Shown: one piece after another, positions 42,853 through 51,538 of the stretch | How the letters are laid out: each line of letters opens with the position of its first letter | Position numbering within the stretch: the stretch's first letter is position 1 | Origin: Kibdelosporangium aridum | GTDB lineage: Bacteria > Actinomycetota > Actinomycetes > Mycobacteriales > Pseudonocardiaceae | Assembly: GCF_900176515.1 (NCBI RefSeq) | Contig: NZ_FWXV01000011.1 | Coordinates: 434,001 to 498,000 of the forward strand | Direction of reading: 5' to 3' | DNA: 64,000 bases | Program-made: the position numbers and the translations under genes | Notes under the pieces: model-generated | The model's database searches: none | The model's input: the letters and a program-made list of their open reading frames with translations, nothing else | What the model was told of the DNA's origin: nothing

Positions 42853-43458
42853 GTGACACACGAGAGATCGGCGCACACTCGCCGTACCGTCCTGAAATCC
42901 ACCGCAGCGGCCGCGGCCGGGACCGTCGCGGCCACCCACCTCACGTCCGCCGCCCCGGCCATGGCCGAACCCGCGCACCCGGGCAGTGGCTCCGCGGAGA
43001 TCACCCTGCTGGTCAACGGGCAGCGGCGCCGGGTTGTCGTCGAGCCGAGGGTGACGCTGCTCGACGCGCTGCGGGAACGGCTTGGCCTGACCGGCACCAA
43101 GAAGGGCTGTGACCGGGGCGAGTGCGGCGCATGCACGGTCCTGGTCGACGGCGACCGGATCAAGTCCTGCCTGACCTTGGCCGTGATGCGGCAGGGCGCC
43201 GAGATCACCACGGTCGAAGGGCTGGCCCGGGGCGAGGAGTTGCACCCGGTGCAGGAGGCCTTCATCCGACGCGACGCGTTCCAGTGCGGCGCCTGCACGC
43301 CTGGCCAGATCATGTCCGCCGTGGCCTGTATCGACGAGGGCCACACGGGTTCCGAGGCGGAGATCCGCGAGTGGATGAGCGGCAACATCTGCCGCTGTGC
43401 CGCCTACCAGAACATCGTGGCCGCTGTCGCCGACGCCGCGAAGGAGGTGCGGCGATGA
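42853..43458 (+). CDS. Tat-exported 2Fe-2S subunit of a molybdenum hydroxylase
   Basis: 201 residues from GTG 42853 with CAGGAGA upstream. A twin-arginine signal (HTRRTVLKSTAAAAAG) precedes two iron-sulfur domains: plant-type CDRGECGACTVLVDG, and the helical domain CGACTPGQIMSAVAC with NICRCAAYQNIV. This is the PaoA/YagT-like small subunit of aldehyde/xanthine-type oxidoreductases. The Tat signal implies a folded complex exported with its cofactors, as for E. coli PaoABC. Its stop overlaps the next start (ATGA). Confidence 0.93.
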   Translation: MTHERSAHTRRTVLKSTAAAAAGTVAATHLTSAAPAMAEPAHPGSGSAEITLLVNGQRRRVVVEPRVTLLDALRERLGLTGTKKGCDRGECGACTVLVDGDRIKSCLTLAVMRQGAEITTVEGLARGEELHPVQEAFIRRDAFQCGACTPGQIMSAVACIDEGHTGSEAEIREWMSGNICRCAAYQNIVAAVADAAKEVRR

Positions 43459-44438
43459 GGAACTTCGGCTACACGGTCGCCAGGACTCCGGCCGACGCGG
43501 TGCGGATCGCCGCCGGCACGGCGAACTCGACGTTCGTGGCGGGCGGTACGGACCTGCTGAACCTGATGCGGGACGGCGCGCAGACCCACGACCACCTGGT
43601 GGACGTCAACCGGCTCGACCTCGCCGGGATCGCCGTCGACGGTCAGGCGCTGCGCATCGGCGCGCTGGCCAGGATGCGCCACGTCGCCGAGCACCCTCAG
43701 GTGCGGCGGGAGTTCCCGGTGCTGTCGCAGGCGCTGCTCGCCTCGGCGTCCCCGCAGGTCCGCACCATGGCCGCGATCGGGGGAAACCTGTTGCAGCGCA
43801 CCAGGTGCGGGTACTTCCGGGACGCGGGCTCGGCGTGCAACAAGCGTGTCCCCGGTAGTGGGTGCCCGGCGATCACCGGGCACAACCGGGGACACGCGAT
43901 CCTCGGCGGCAGCGACCACTGCATCGCTACGCACCCGTCGGACCTGGCGGTGGCGTTGACCGCGCTGGACGCGACGGTGCACCTGCTCGGCCCGGGCGGC
44001 GATCGAGCCGTCCCGATCGCCGACTTCTACCTGCTGCCTGGGGCCACTCCCGACCGGGAGACCGCGTTGCGTCCGGGCGAGCTGATCACCCGGGTGGATG
44101 TTCCGCGCACCTCCCTCGCCGCTGACTCGCGCTACCTGAAGCTGCGTGACCGGGCCACTTTCGAGTTCGCCGTCGTGTCGGTGGCGGCGGCGTTGCGGAT
44201 GACCGGCCGCACCGTGCGGGACGTGCGGCTGGCGTTCGGCGGCGTCGGCACGCGTCCCTGGCGGGACACCAGGGTCGAGGCGGCGCTACGCGGCAGACCA
44301 CTGACCGAGGCGGCGATCACCGAGGCGGGCCGCGTCCTGGTCCGGGACGCCGATCCGCACGAGGAGAACAGGTTCAAAGTCGAGCTCGTGCAGCGTGCGC
44401 TGGCGAGCATCCTCAGCGAGTTGGGAGGCATCCGATGA
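43455..44438 (+). CDS. FAD-binding subunit of the molybdenum hydroxylase (PaoB/YagS-like)
   Basis: 327 residues from ATG 43455. FAD segments TFVAGGTDLLNLMR and TMAAIGGNLLQRTRCGYFRD are followed by a Cys-rich insert (CGYFRDAGSACNKRVPGSGC) that in PaoB-type subunits binds an extra 4Fe-4S cluster. A CO-dehydrogenase-type C-terminal domain ends the protein. It moves electrons between the 2Fe-2S subunit and the acceptor. It has no signal of its own, so it would be carried out with the small subunit. The stop overlaps the next start (ATGA). Confidence 0.93.
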   Translation: MRNFGYTVARTPADAVRIAAGTANSTFVAGGTDLLNLMRDGAQTHDHLVDVNRLDLAGIAVDGQALRIGALARMRHVAEHPQVRREFPVLSQALLASASPQVRTMAAIGGNLLQRTRCGYFRDAGSACNKRVPGSGCPAITGHNRGHAILGGSDHCIATHPSDLAVALTALDATVHLLGPGGDRAVPIADFYLLPGATPDRETALRPGELITRVDVPRTSLAADSRYLKLRDRATFEFAVVSVAAALRMTGRTVRDVRLAFGGVGTRPWRDTRVEAALRGRPLTEAAITEAGRVLVRDADPHEENRFKVELVQRALASILSELGGIR

Positions 44439-46600
44439 CCGGGCTGATCGGCAGGGGCGTGGCACGGGTGGACGGCCGGGCGAAAGTCACCGGCGCGGCC
44501 CGCTACGCCGCGGACAACGCGGTCCCCGGCGTACTGCACGGCCACCTGGTGCTCAGCACAGTGGCCCGCGGGGAGATCACGGAGCTCGACACGAGCGCGG
44601 CGCTGGCACAACCCGGTGTCGTCGCGGTCTACACCCACCTGAACATGCCGCGCCTGACACTGCCGTCCTTCCCGTATCTCAAGAGTTTCCTTCCGCTGCA
44701 GGACACCCGGATCCACCACAACGGGCAGCCAGTCGCCTACGTGGTGGCCGAGACCGTGGAGCAGGCGCAGGAAGCGGCGAACCTGGTGCGGGTGCGCTAC
44801 CGCGCCGAACGGCCGACCGCGCACCTCGCCGACGCGCTCGACGAGGCGTTCCTGCCGCGCCCGTTCCGCGAGCGGCCCAACGAAATCTCGCGCGGTGACG
44901 CCGCCGCGGCGCTCGAAGCTGCCGAGGTGCGGATCGAGCAGGACTACACCAGCCCGATGATGCACCACAACCCGATCGAACCGCACACCACAACCGCCGT
45001 ATGGGACGGGAACTCCCTGACGCTGTACGAGAGCGCGCAAGGTGTCGTCTTCGCTCGCGGGGTCGTGGCGAAGGCGTTCGAGGGGTTCGGCGTGCGGCAG
45101 CAGGACGTCCGGATCGTCTCGCCCTACCTGGGCGGTGGTTTCGGCGCCAAGGGCCCCACCTGGCCCCACACGCTGATCAACGCGGCGGCCGCGCGGGTGA
45201 TCGGCCGGCCGGTCAAGCTCGTGCTGACCCGGGCGCAGATGTACACCATGAACGGTCACCGCGCCGAATACCGCAGAAGGCTTCGGCTCGGCGCCACCAG
45301 GCAGGGCGTGCTGACCGCCATCGTCGACACCAGCACCGCACAGCTGACCCGCACCGAGGAAAGCATCTTCAACTCCAGCGATTCCACGCTCCACCTCTAC
45401 GCCTGCCCGAACGTCCACGTGCGACAAATGGGTGCACGACTGGATCTGCCGTCGTCGAGCTACATGCGCTCACCGGAAACGACCGCCCACTTCGGACTTG
45501 AGACCGCGATGGACGAGCTGGCCCACGAAGTCGGCATCGATCCGGTTGAGCTTCGGGTACGCAACCACGCGACGGCGGGCCCGAACTCGAGCAAGCACCT
45601 GCTGGAGTGCTACCGGATCGCGGCCAGGGCGTTCGGCTGGGCGCGCCGTAACCCCCGACCACAGTCCATGCGGGACGGTGACGAGTACGTCGGCTGGGGC
45701 ATGGCCACCGAGACGCACACCTACTCCGCGATCCCGTCCACCGTCGCACTGGTCATCGGTGTGGACGGGCGGGCAACCCTGCGGGCTGCCACCCAGGAGA
45801 TCGGCACCGGCACCTACACGGTGATCACGCAGGTCGTCGCCGACGGGCTCGGCATGCCGCTCGAGCACGTCACGACGCTGCTCGGCGACACGACGTATCC
45901 CGCGGCGTCCTTGTCCGCGGCGTCGGCCACGATGCCCAGCGTGATCGGCCCGGTGTCCCACGCGGCACAGAGCGCACGCGACGCAGTGGTCGCGCTCGCC
46001 GTCGCCGACCCGCGTTCCCCGCTCCACGGCGTGCCGGCGGAGGACGTCGTGGCCGAACGCGGATACCTCTTCGCTCGCGGCGACCGTGGCCGCAGGGACA
46101 CCTACAGCGGCGTCATGTCCCGCCACGGTCGTCCCGTCGAGGTGACCGGCAGCGCACAGAACACGCCGGGACACTCGTTCGGCGCGGTGTTCGTCGAGGT
46201 CCGGGTCAAGCCGAGGTTTGGCGCGGTGCGGGTGAGCCGGGTGGTCGCCGCCTACGACCCGGGTCGGGTACTCAACCACCGAACCGCGCACGGGCAGGTG
46301 ATCGGCGGCGTGACCTGGGGCATCGGCTTCGCGTTGATGGAGCACACAGTGGTGGACCGCAACACCGCGCGAGTGGTCAACCCGAACCTGTCCACCTACC
46401 TGGTGCCGGTCTGCGCCGACACGCCCTCGGTGGAGACGTTCTTCGTGGACCGCCCGGCCCCGGACAGCACCGCACTCGGCGCCCGCGGCTTCGGCGAAAC
46501 GCCGGGAACCGGCGTACCCGCCGCGATCAGCAACGCGATCTTCCACGCCACCGGCCGTCGACTGCGCGACGTGCCGTTCACTCAGGACAAACTGTTGTGA
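44435..46600 (+). CDS. Molybdenum-cofactor-binding catalytic subunit (PaoC/YagR-like)
   Basis: 721 residues from ATG 44435, overlapping the previous stop by 4 bases. Start VDGRAKVTGAARYAADN, cofactor-binding YLGGGFGAKG and MRSPETTAHFG. The catalytic base Glu is in GARGFGETPGTGVPAAISNA, the expected place for KGxGE. The PaoC-type length is normal. Substrates in this family are aromatic or aliphatic aldehydes and N-heterocycles. No XdhC/PaoD-type maturation factor is seen in the operon, which ends here against a convergent gene. Confidence 0.94.
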   Translation: MTGLIGRGVARVDGRAKVTGAARYAADNAVPGVLHGHLVLSTVARGEITELDTSAALAQPGVVAVYTHLNMPRLTLPSFPYLKSFLPLQDTRIHHNGQPVAYVVAETVEQAQEAANLVRVRYRAERPTAHLADALDEAFLPRPFRERPNEISRGDAAAALEAAEVRIEQDYTSPMMHHNPIEPHTTTAVWDGNSLTLYESAQGVVFARGVVAKAFEGFGVRQQDVRIVSPYLGGGFGAKGPTWPHTLINAAAARVIGRPVKLVLTRAQMYTMNGHRAEYRRRLRLGATRQGVLTAIVDTSTAQLTRTEESIFNSSDSTLHLYACPNVHVRQMGARLDLPSSSYMRSPETTAHFGLETAMDELAHEVGIDPVELRVRNHATAGPNSSKHLLECYRIAARAFGWARRNPRPQSMRDGDEYVGWGMATETHTYSAIPSTVALVIGVDGRATLRAATQEIGTGTYTVITQVVADGLGMPLEHVTTLLGDTTYPAASLSAASATMPSVIGPVSHAAQSARDAVVALAVADPRSPLHGVPAEDVVAERGYLFARGDRGRRDTYSGVMSRHGRPVEVTGSAQNTPGHSFGAVFVEVRVKPRFGAVRVSRVVAAYDPGRVLNHRTAHGQVIGGVTWGIGFALMEHTVVDRNTARVVNPNLSTYLVPVCADTPSVETFFVDRPAPDSTALGARGFGETPGTGVPAAISNAIFHATGRRLRDVPFTQDKLL

Positions 46601-46624
46601 CCGAGCCGGGCGCGCTCACGATCT

Positions 46625-47140
46625 TCAACCCACGCCTGGATAGTCGTGATCTGCAGAGAACCAACGGCTGACGTGGGCGGGTGGGAACACCTTGCCCCGA
46701 TGGAGGTACGTGTCGAGGAATCGTTGCGCCCGGGTCATCACGTCGGCCGCTGTCTCGACGGAGATCGCGCCGGTTCTCGTCGCGGTGCCGAATTCGTCGA
46801 GGTCGATGATCCGGTAGCCCGGTCCCATCCCCTCCACGATGATGTCGAGGTACATGTCGGTGATGACCAGGTTCTCCGTGCCGGCATCGCGTTTCGAGGT
46901 GATGCCGACAAGATCGACGTACCATTCGCCGGTCCAGCCGAAGGGTTCGTAGACCAGTTGCGTGCCCACGTCCAATAGCCAGAAGTAGCGCCTCGGCCCG
47001 GTGTGATGGTGATGATTCGGCTCGTCGCTGAATACGAGGTTGTCGATCCGAAATGCGGGCCGTGGCGCGTTGGGAGACATACGGTGGGTAACAAGGATAG
47101 GCACCGGTCGCGCTGAGGACATCGGCGTGAGGTCGCCCAT
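46625..47140 (-). CDS. DUF402-type protein
   Basis: 171 residues from ATG 47140. It has a beta-barrel pattern typical of DUF402/FomD-like proteins (HHHHTGPRRYFWLLDVGTQL, then EWYVDLVGITSKRDAGTENL) and the conserved ITDMYLDIIVEGMGPGYRII followed by DLDEF. Members hydrolyse nucleoside diphosphates or CDP-linked phosphonates, using acidic metal ligands such as those in the YLDI and DLDEF parts. The cluster gives no hint of the substrate. Convergent with the molybdenum hydroxylase operon. Confidence 0.78.
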   Translation of the reverse strand: MGDLTPMSSARPVPILVTHRMSPNAPRPAFRIDNLVFSDEPNHHHHTGPRRYFWLLDVGTQLVYEPFGWTGEWYVDLVGITSKRDAGTENLVITDMYLDIIVEGMGPGYRIIDLDEFGTATRTGAISVETAADVMTRAQRFLDTYLHRGKVFPPAHVSRWFSADHDYPGVG

Positions 47141-47234
47141 GGCGTGAATGTAGCGAAATCCTCACCAGGCGGCGCGGACCGCACGCGCCGCCCGGTCTTC
47201 GACCAGCGGCAGAAGGCGGCAATCGCTTCGAAGC

Positions 47235-47858
47235 TCAAGAGCCGTCGCGTAGGCCCGGCAGTGTCTCCTGAACGAAGCTCACATCATGGAAGGTGACGGC
47301 GCACCCGTCACCGGTCGGGGACTGTGCCTCGAATCCGATTGCGGCAGCGTCGGACGGGTTGCCGAGTACGAAATACCGAATCATTTGCCAGGTCTGGCCA
47401 TCGAGTGAGGCGTGGTAGGCGTAGGTGTGGGCGATGCGTGAGACGCGCAGCCAGACGGCGTTGCCGTCGACGACGAAAGCGTTGGCGTCGTCGGCCACAT
47501 CGCGGTTGACGACGGAGACGACCATGGGGTCGCCGGAAGGGGAAAACTCGAAGCAGAGTTTTGCCCAGTGGCGCTCGTCGAACCACAGCAGCAGAACGCC
47601 TGCGTCGAAGGTGGAAGCGAAGTCGACGGTGATGCGAGCGCTGAACTGGAAGTCGCCCGGAGGCGGAGTGCCGAGCAGGGTCGCGGCGTTGAGCATGCTT
47701 TCGGCGTTGGCGGTCGTACCTTTGGCCGGGTCGACGAAGATGTCACTGTGCGGCAGTGCCACGGTGGACACGCTTCCGTCGGGGTTGATGGTCCAGGACG
47801 AGTCGTGCGACGCGGTGAGTTCGAACGGGACGGGCGGCACGGTGTGAGTGACTGCCAT
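47235..47858 (-). CDS. DUF1349 (concanavalin-like) protein
   Basis: 207 residues from ATG 47858 (GGAAAGGAACC upstream). A single beta-sandwich: DFQFSARITVDFASTFDAGV, LLWFDERHWAKLCFEFSP, VVNRDVADDANAF, VWLRVSRIAHTYAYHAS and DGQTWQMIRYF. This is the DUF1349/YesU-like lectin-type fold, and the substrate is probably a carbohydrate. No signal peptide. It is followed at a 94-base gap by DUF402 on the same strand. Confidence 0.88.
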   Translation of the reverse strand: MAVTHTVPPVPFELTASHDSSWTINPDGSVSTVALPHSDIFVDPAKGTTANAESMLNAATLLGTPPPGDFQFSARITVDFASTFDAGVLLLWFDERHWAKLCFEFSPSGDPMVVSVVNRDVADDANAFVVDGNAVWLRVSRIAHTYAYHASLDGQTWQMIRYFVLGNPSDAAAIGFEAQSPTGDGCAVTFHDVSFVQETLPGLRDGS

Positions 47859-48125
47859 GAGGTTCCTTTCCTCCCAGGAAGATTCCCGGAGATCGGGCAG
47901 TGCGCGGCGGCACAAACGCAGTGCCGGAGTGGAGACGACTGGCCTGGAATCCTAGGACGCTCCGGTGAAGTTGCCCTGGTGTCCGATCCCCGCGTGGCCG
48001 AAGAGTCGGCGCGGCAGCAGTAGCCGGAGCTGGTCGGGATGATCGCCGCGGCGATCGTTTCCGACCGGGAAGCCGGCTCCACAGGTAGTTTGGATCACGT
48101 GATCCGCCTGGCAGGAGGGAGGGCC

Positions 48126-48509
48126 ATGGGCCTGACGAAGGTGTGGTTGAAGACTTTTACCGATGGGCTTGTCCGGGCCGACCAGGTCGTCGGCGTGTCC
48201 GCCCACCAAACCCCAGCTCTGCCTGGTAAATCGGTGAACTGGCTCGTCGACGTCACACTGGCGGTGTCGGTGGGCAGCGGCGGCACAGCCGGGTGGGAGG
48301 TCAACGCCCTGCACCGAACCTTGATCCAAACCCGCTTCGAACCCCTCGGCGCGGCCGAGGCGCTGACCGAACTGCTCGCCCGGCTGCACGACACCGACCC
48401 AGCCGGGCTGATCACCACGCGGATAACCAAGTCCCGGGTGGAGTTCACGTTCCAGCCATTCACCGCCCCGGCCTCGAAGACGTCCAGCGAGAACCACACG
48501 AGCTCCTAG
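48126..48509 (+). CDS. Small conserved-looking protein of unknown function
   Basis: 127 residues from ATG 48126; CAGGAGGGAGGG is an excellent ribosome site. The sequence MGLTKVWLKTFTDGLVRADQ, then WEVNALHRTLIQTRF, LGAAEALTELLARLHDTD and KSRVEFTFQPF looks like a compact alpha/beta domain with no signal or membrane helix. Not recognised. Its TAG overlaps the GTG of a very short frame (TAGTG), and a kinase gene follows 260 bases on. Confidence 0.65.
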   Translation: MGLTKVWLKTFTDGLVRADQVVGVSAHQTPALPGKSVNWLVDVTLAVSVGSGGTAGWEVNALHRTLIQTRFEPLGAAEALTELLARLHDTDPAGLITTRITKSRVEFTFQPFTAPASKTSSENHTSS

Positions 48510-48670
48510 TGCCCCTGTTGGCGCAGACTCGGCCGGAATGCTGTGGCCACGCCGCCGAACCGGCCGCGGATCCGCTGGTGACCGCGGTGCGAGCGTTCAG
48601 TTTCGGGACTCCGCCGCGGATCCAGCACTGGGGTGGCGGCGCCGCGCTCCTTGAGGGAAATGAGGAGTGA
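48509..48670 (+). CDS. Very short frame coupled to the preceding gene
   Basis: 53 codons, GTG 48509 overlapping the upstream TAG. It reads VPLLAQTRPECCGHAAEPAA and ends in GGGAALLEGNEE. Too short and too plain to assign; kept because the stop-start overlap is typical of translational coupling. It could equally be the tail of a frameshifted longer gene. Confidence 0.3.
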   Translation: MPLLAQTRPECCGHAAEPAADPLVTAVRAFSFGTPPRIQHWGGGAALLEGNEE

Positions 48671-48732
48671 GGTGCGATGAAACATCGCTACCAGTCAGCC
48701 GCTACCCGATTAAGTTCGCCCTTAGATCAAGT

Positions 48733-48762
48733 GTGACTTATGCTGCGGACAGTCACTAGTCT
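48733..48762 (+). promoter_or_regulatory. Promoter of the second Ser/Thr kinase, probably leaderless
   Basis: GTGACT (48733-48738), an 18-base spacer and TAGTCT (48757-48762) stand 6 bases before the kinase GTG 48769. There is no ribosome site, so the transcript probably starts at or next to the initiation codon. Confidence 0.45.
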
Positions 48763-48768
48763 GAACCG

Positions 48769-50544
48769 GTGCGTAGCGGAGACGTCATCGCTGGCCGGTA
48801 CCGGCTCGAGGATGCTGTCGGAGCGGGCGGCATGGGAATGGTCTGGCGAGCCACCGATCTCGAGCTTCGCCGGGAGGTGGCGCTCAAGCAAGCCAGCTCT
48901 GGCAACGGCGAAGAGACTCGCCGGGAGGCCCGGATCGGAGCGGGACTGCACCATCCCAACGTGATCGTCGTCTTCGACGTGGTCGTCGAGGGCGACCAGC
49001 GGTGGCTGGTCATGGAATACCTGCCCGCGCGCAGTCTGGCCGACATCTGCCGGGCCGACGGCCCGATGGCGCCGAACCTCGTGGCCCGTATCGGCGCGCA
49101 GATCGCGACCGCGCTGTCTGCCATGCACGCCAAAGGCATGGTGCACCGGGACGTCACGCCGTCCAACATCCTCGTCACCGACGACGGGGTAGCGAAGCTG
49201 GCTGATCTCGGCATCGCGGCATGGGGGCAGGTCACACTGACCGGGACCGCGCGGGACGCCGGCACTCCCGGTTACGTGGCCCCTGAGGTGCTCGACGGCC
49301 ACGGCGCCACATCGGCGTCCGACCTGTACTCGCTCGGCGCGGCGCTGTCGGCGGCCGTCGAGGGCCATCCGCGGCTGGACGGACGCCTTGCCGGCGTCCT
49401 GTCCGCGTTGACCGACCCGGACCCGGATCGCAGACCCACCGCGGCCAAGGCCGAACAGCTCCTCGGGAGACACGGCGCATGGTGGCACTCCCGCCCCGCG
49501 CTTGTGGCGACCGGCCTCGGCGTCACCGTGGTGCTGGTCGCCGCCTTCGTCGTCATATTGTCCGGATCGCAGAGCACGCCGAACAACACGGCCGGGACGC
49601 CGGACACGTCGGCCCGCCGCCAGGTGCCCGTCCCGTCGGCCGCTGGCGGGGCCAGGCTGCTGTACGGCCTAGGCGACCAGATCAACTCGGCGCTGGCATC
49701 CGAACTGGTGCGCGACACCCCTGTCCGGATGCTCACCACCAACTACCACAAGCCGACCGACCTGTCGAAACTGGCGGGCTCACGCGACACCATGGTGGCC
49801 AACGCCTACGCGCAGGGCTATGCGCTGCATGTGATCGTGTCGGACTGGGAGGTCGACGATCCCGAGGTTCCAGTCGACACCAAGTACGGCGTCGGCTGCG
49901 GCCGACCCCACCCGCTGTCCCCCGACTTCCCCCGGCACATGCGCACCCTCGCGCGCATCTTCGCCGGCCAGGCCGACGGCCCACCCCTGTACGTCACGAT
50001 GTTCCAGGAGGTCAACAAGTTCGCATGCTTCGATGGCGCGTACGCCGCCGACCCCCAGACCACGGTCTACTACAAGGCATTGAAGGATCGTTACCTCGAG
50101 GTCCGGCAAATCATCCAGGACGAGGCGCCCAACGCGCGCGTCGCGCTGGGCTGGGACGGATACCAGTCCAACAGCGACCACCCGGCAACGAGTGGCGGTC
50201 GATCCATGTTCGCGCAGTTCGCCGACGTGCTGCGGGCATCGGACTTCCAGTCCGTCCTGGCCAGGCAACCGGACGGCAACGTCGAGCAGGTGCGGCGAAC
50301 CGTCCGCATCCTCAGCGAGTACGGCCCGGTCATGATGGCCGCGTACGGCAACAAGAGCACCCCAGGCCAGGTCGTCGACCAGGACATGCGGACGCTGCTG
50401 ACCGACCAGTCGATCGCCGAGCTCACCGGGCTTGGCATGTTCGCCTGGAACTTCAACACCGAGCCCGTGCTGCTCCGGGCCGGCAGACCCACCCTGGACT
50501 TCGTCAAGGACGTCGTGCGCCGCACCGGGCGAGAGCCGCGGTAG
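48769..50544 (+). CDS. Membrane Ser/Thr kinase with large glycosidase-like outer domain
   Basis: 591 residues from GTG 48769. The kinase domain spans 8-235: GAGGMGMVW, Lys40 in VALKQ, HRDVTPSN (Asp128, Thr for the usual Lys), DLG for DFG at 146-148, and GTPGYVAPEVL. One transmembrane helix lies at about 243-266. The outer domain (290-591) has alternating strands and helices: LLYGLGDQINSALASELVRD, RMLTTNYHKPTDLSKLAGSR, PPLYVTMFQEVNKFACFD, VALGWDGYQSN, MMAAYGNKSTPGQ and GMFAWNFNTEPVL. That is the rhythm of a glycoside-hydrolase TIM barrel. It may bind a cell-wall or environmental glycan as a signal. Confidence 0.9.
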   Translation: MRSGDVIAGRYRLEDAVGAGGMGMVWRATDLELRREVALKQASSGNGEETRREARIGAGLHHPNVIVVFDVVVEGDQRWLVMEYLPARSLADICRADGPMAPNLVARIGAQIATALSAMHAKGMVHRDVTPSNILVTDDGVAKLADLGIAAWGQVTLTGTARDAGTPGYVAPEVLDGHGATSASDLYSLGAALSAAVEGHPRLDGRLAGVLSALTDPDPDRRPTAAKAEQLLGRHGAWWHSRPALVATGLGVTVVLVAAFVVILSGSQSTPNNTAGTPDTSARRQVPVPSAAGGARLLYGLGDQINSALASELVRDTPVRMLTTNYHKPTDLSKLAGSRDTMVANAYAQGYALHVIVSDWEVDDPEVPVDTKYGVGCGRPHPLSPDFPRHMRTLARIFAGQADGPPLYVTMFQEVNKFACFDGAYAADPQTTVYYKALKDRYLEVRQIIQDEAPNARVALGWDGYQSNSDHPATSGGRSMFAQFADVLRASDFQSVLARQPDGNVEQVRRTVRILSEYGPVMMAAYGNKSTPGQVVDQDMRTLLTDQSIAELTGLGMFAWNFNTEPVLLRAGRPTLDFVKDVVRRTGREPR

Positions 50545-51011
50545 GCAAGCACTGTTCAGCTACAGGTGGCCGCCTTCGGCGCCACACACTGCGTCGAACT
50601 GCCATTGCTCCTCGGGTTTCCCGGACCGAGCGGATCCCGGCCCGGGAAACCTGGAACGTCAGTCGGTGTCGCTGATCCGCACTGGCGAGATGACCTTGCG
50701 GGTGACGGTTGCCACCGGCGAATCCACAACGACCGGTGCGATGGAGTCCGGGTCAGCCAGAACGCCATCGACGGTGCGGAGAGGCATCCGGTCAGCGCGA
50801 TGCCTCACGCCAGCAGCTTCACAAATATGAGAAAGCCTGCCACCACAGATGGCTAGACCACCACCAAACGATACCGCAACTCCGCAGCCCCCGAGCAATT
50901 CCGCAGCGGGTTTCAGGCACCATTGAAAGGGTGCATGCTTTACCCAGGTTGCTTGATGAAAATCCCGCAAACGGCCGCACGTTCTGCGCGTTCGGTGTAA
51001 CGTCCCGGCCC
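50545..51011. other. Gap with possible carboxylesterase tail remnant
   Basis: 467 bases without a clear gene. A plus-strand frame at 50566 reads AAFGATHCVELPLLLGFPG, similar to the GA(T/V)H..ELP(F/L) stretch near the end of type-B carboxylesterases, then degenerates. On the minus strand 50659-50970 is open (ending SPVATVTRKVISPVRISDTD) without a recognisable family. Both are weak. The last part carries the leader of the next gene. Confidence 0.35.
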
Positions 51012-51320
51012 GTGAAGAAACTCGCTATCGCATCCGCCGGGGCCGTGCTCGCGTGTATCGCTATCGCGCCGAGCGCGGGAGCGGCCGAAAATTCGTCGGC
51101 CAGCACTCAGTCCTTCTACGACTGCGGATTCATTGAGGGGTACAAAACGCCTGGCGGTCGTGCTTGGTACAACCACTGTGGCGAAAGCCCGGTCAAGATC
51201 ATCGTCGAGAACATCTGGTTCACCGACAAGGAAAAGTGCGTCCCTGTGGGAATCACCGACATCGAGTACTACGTCGACGGCTGGAAAACCCGTGACGCCT
51301 GGGCCGTCGGCAGCTGCTGA
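51012..51320 (+). CDS. Small secreted DUF6355-type protein
   Basis: 102 residues from GTG 51012. A signal peptide (KKLAIASAGAVLACIAIAPS) ends near AGAA. The mature part of about 75 residues has four Cys: FYDCGFIEGYKTPGG, AWYNHCGESPVKIIVE, KEKCVPVGITDIEYY and WAVGSC at the end. CG-(x)n-YNHCG...C-V-P/G-G-T...C is the pattern of actinobacterial DUF6355 proteins, which are called natural-product-associated but are of unknown role. Two disulfides are likely. It is monocistronic, with an 11-bp terminator hairpin. Confidence 0.75.
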   Translation: MKKLAIASAGAVLACIAIAPSAGAAENSSASTQSFYDCGFIEGYKTPGGRAWYNHCGESPVKIIVENIWFTDKEKCVPVGITDIEYYVDGWKTRDAWAVGSC

Positions 51321-51340
51321 ACCTATCCATCGTAAATAAG

Positions 51341-51367
51341 CCCGGCGGCCCCACTCGGGCCGCCGGG
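51341..51367 (+). terminator. 11-bp hairpin terminator
   Basis: CCCGGCGGCCC (51341-51351) pairs with GGGCCGCCGGG (51357-51367) over CACTC, 20 bases after the DUF6355-type stop. Confidence 0.8.
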
Positions 51368-51538
51368 TTCAGCATTTCCTCGATTGATTCATCCTGCTCA
51401 ACCCCTGATGAACAAGGTGGTCCGGCCACCGGGAGTTGAGCGGCCACGGCGCTGACGAGCGCGAGCACGGGAGTGGAGCGTTAGGTTCGATCGGGCCGCA
51501 ATTCGAGCCAACGCATGTTTATACCAGCGTGAAGGCCG

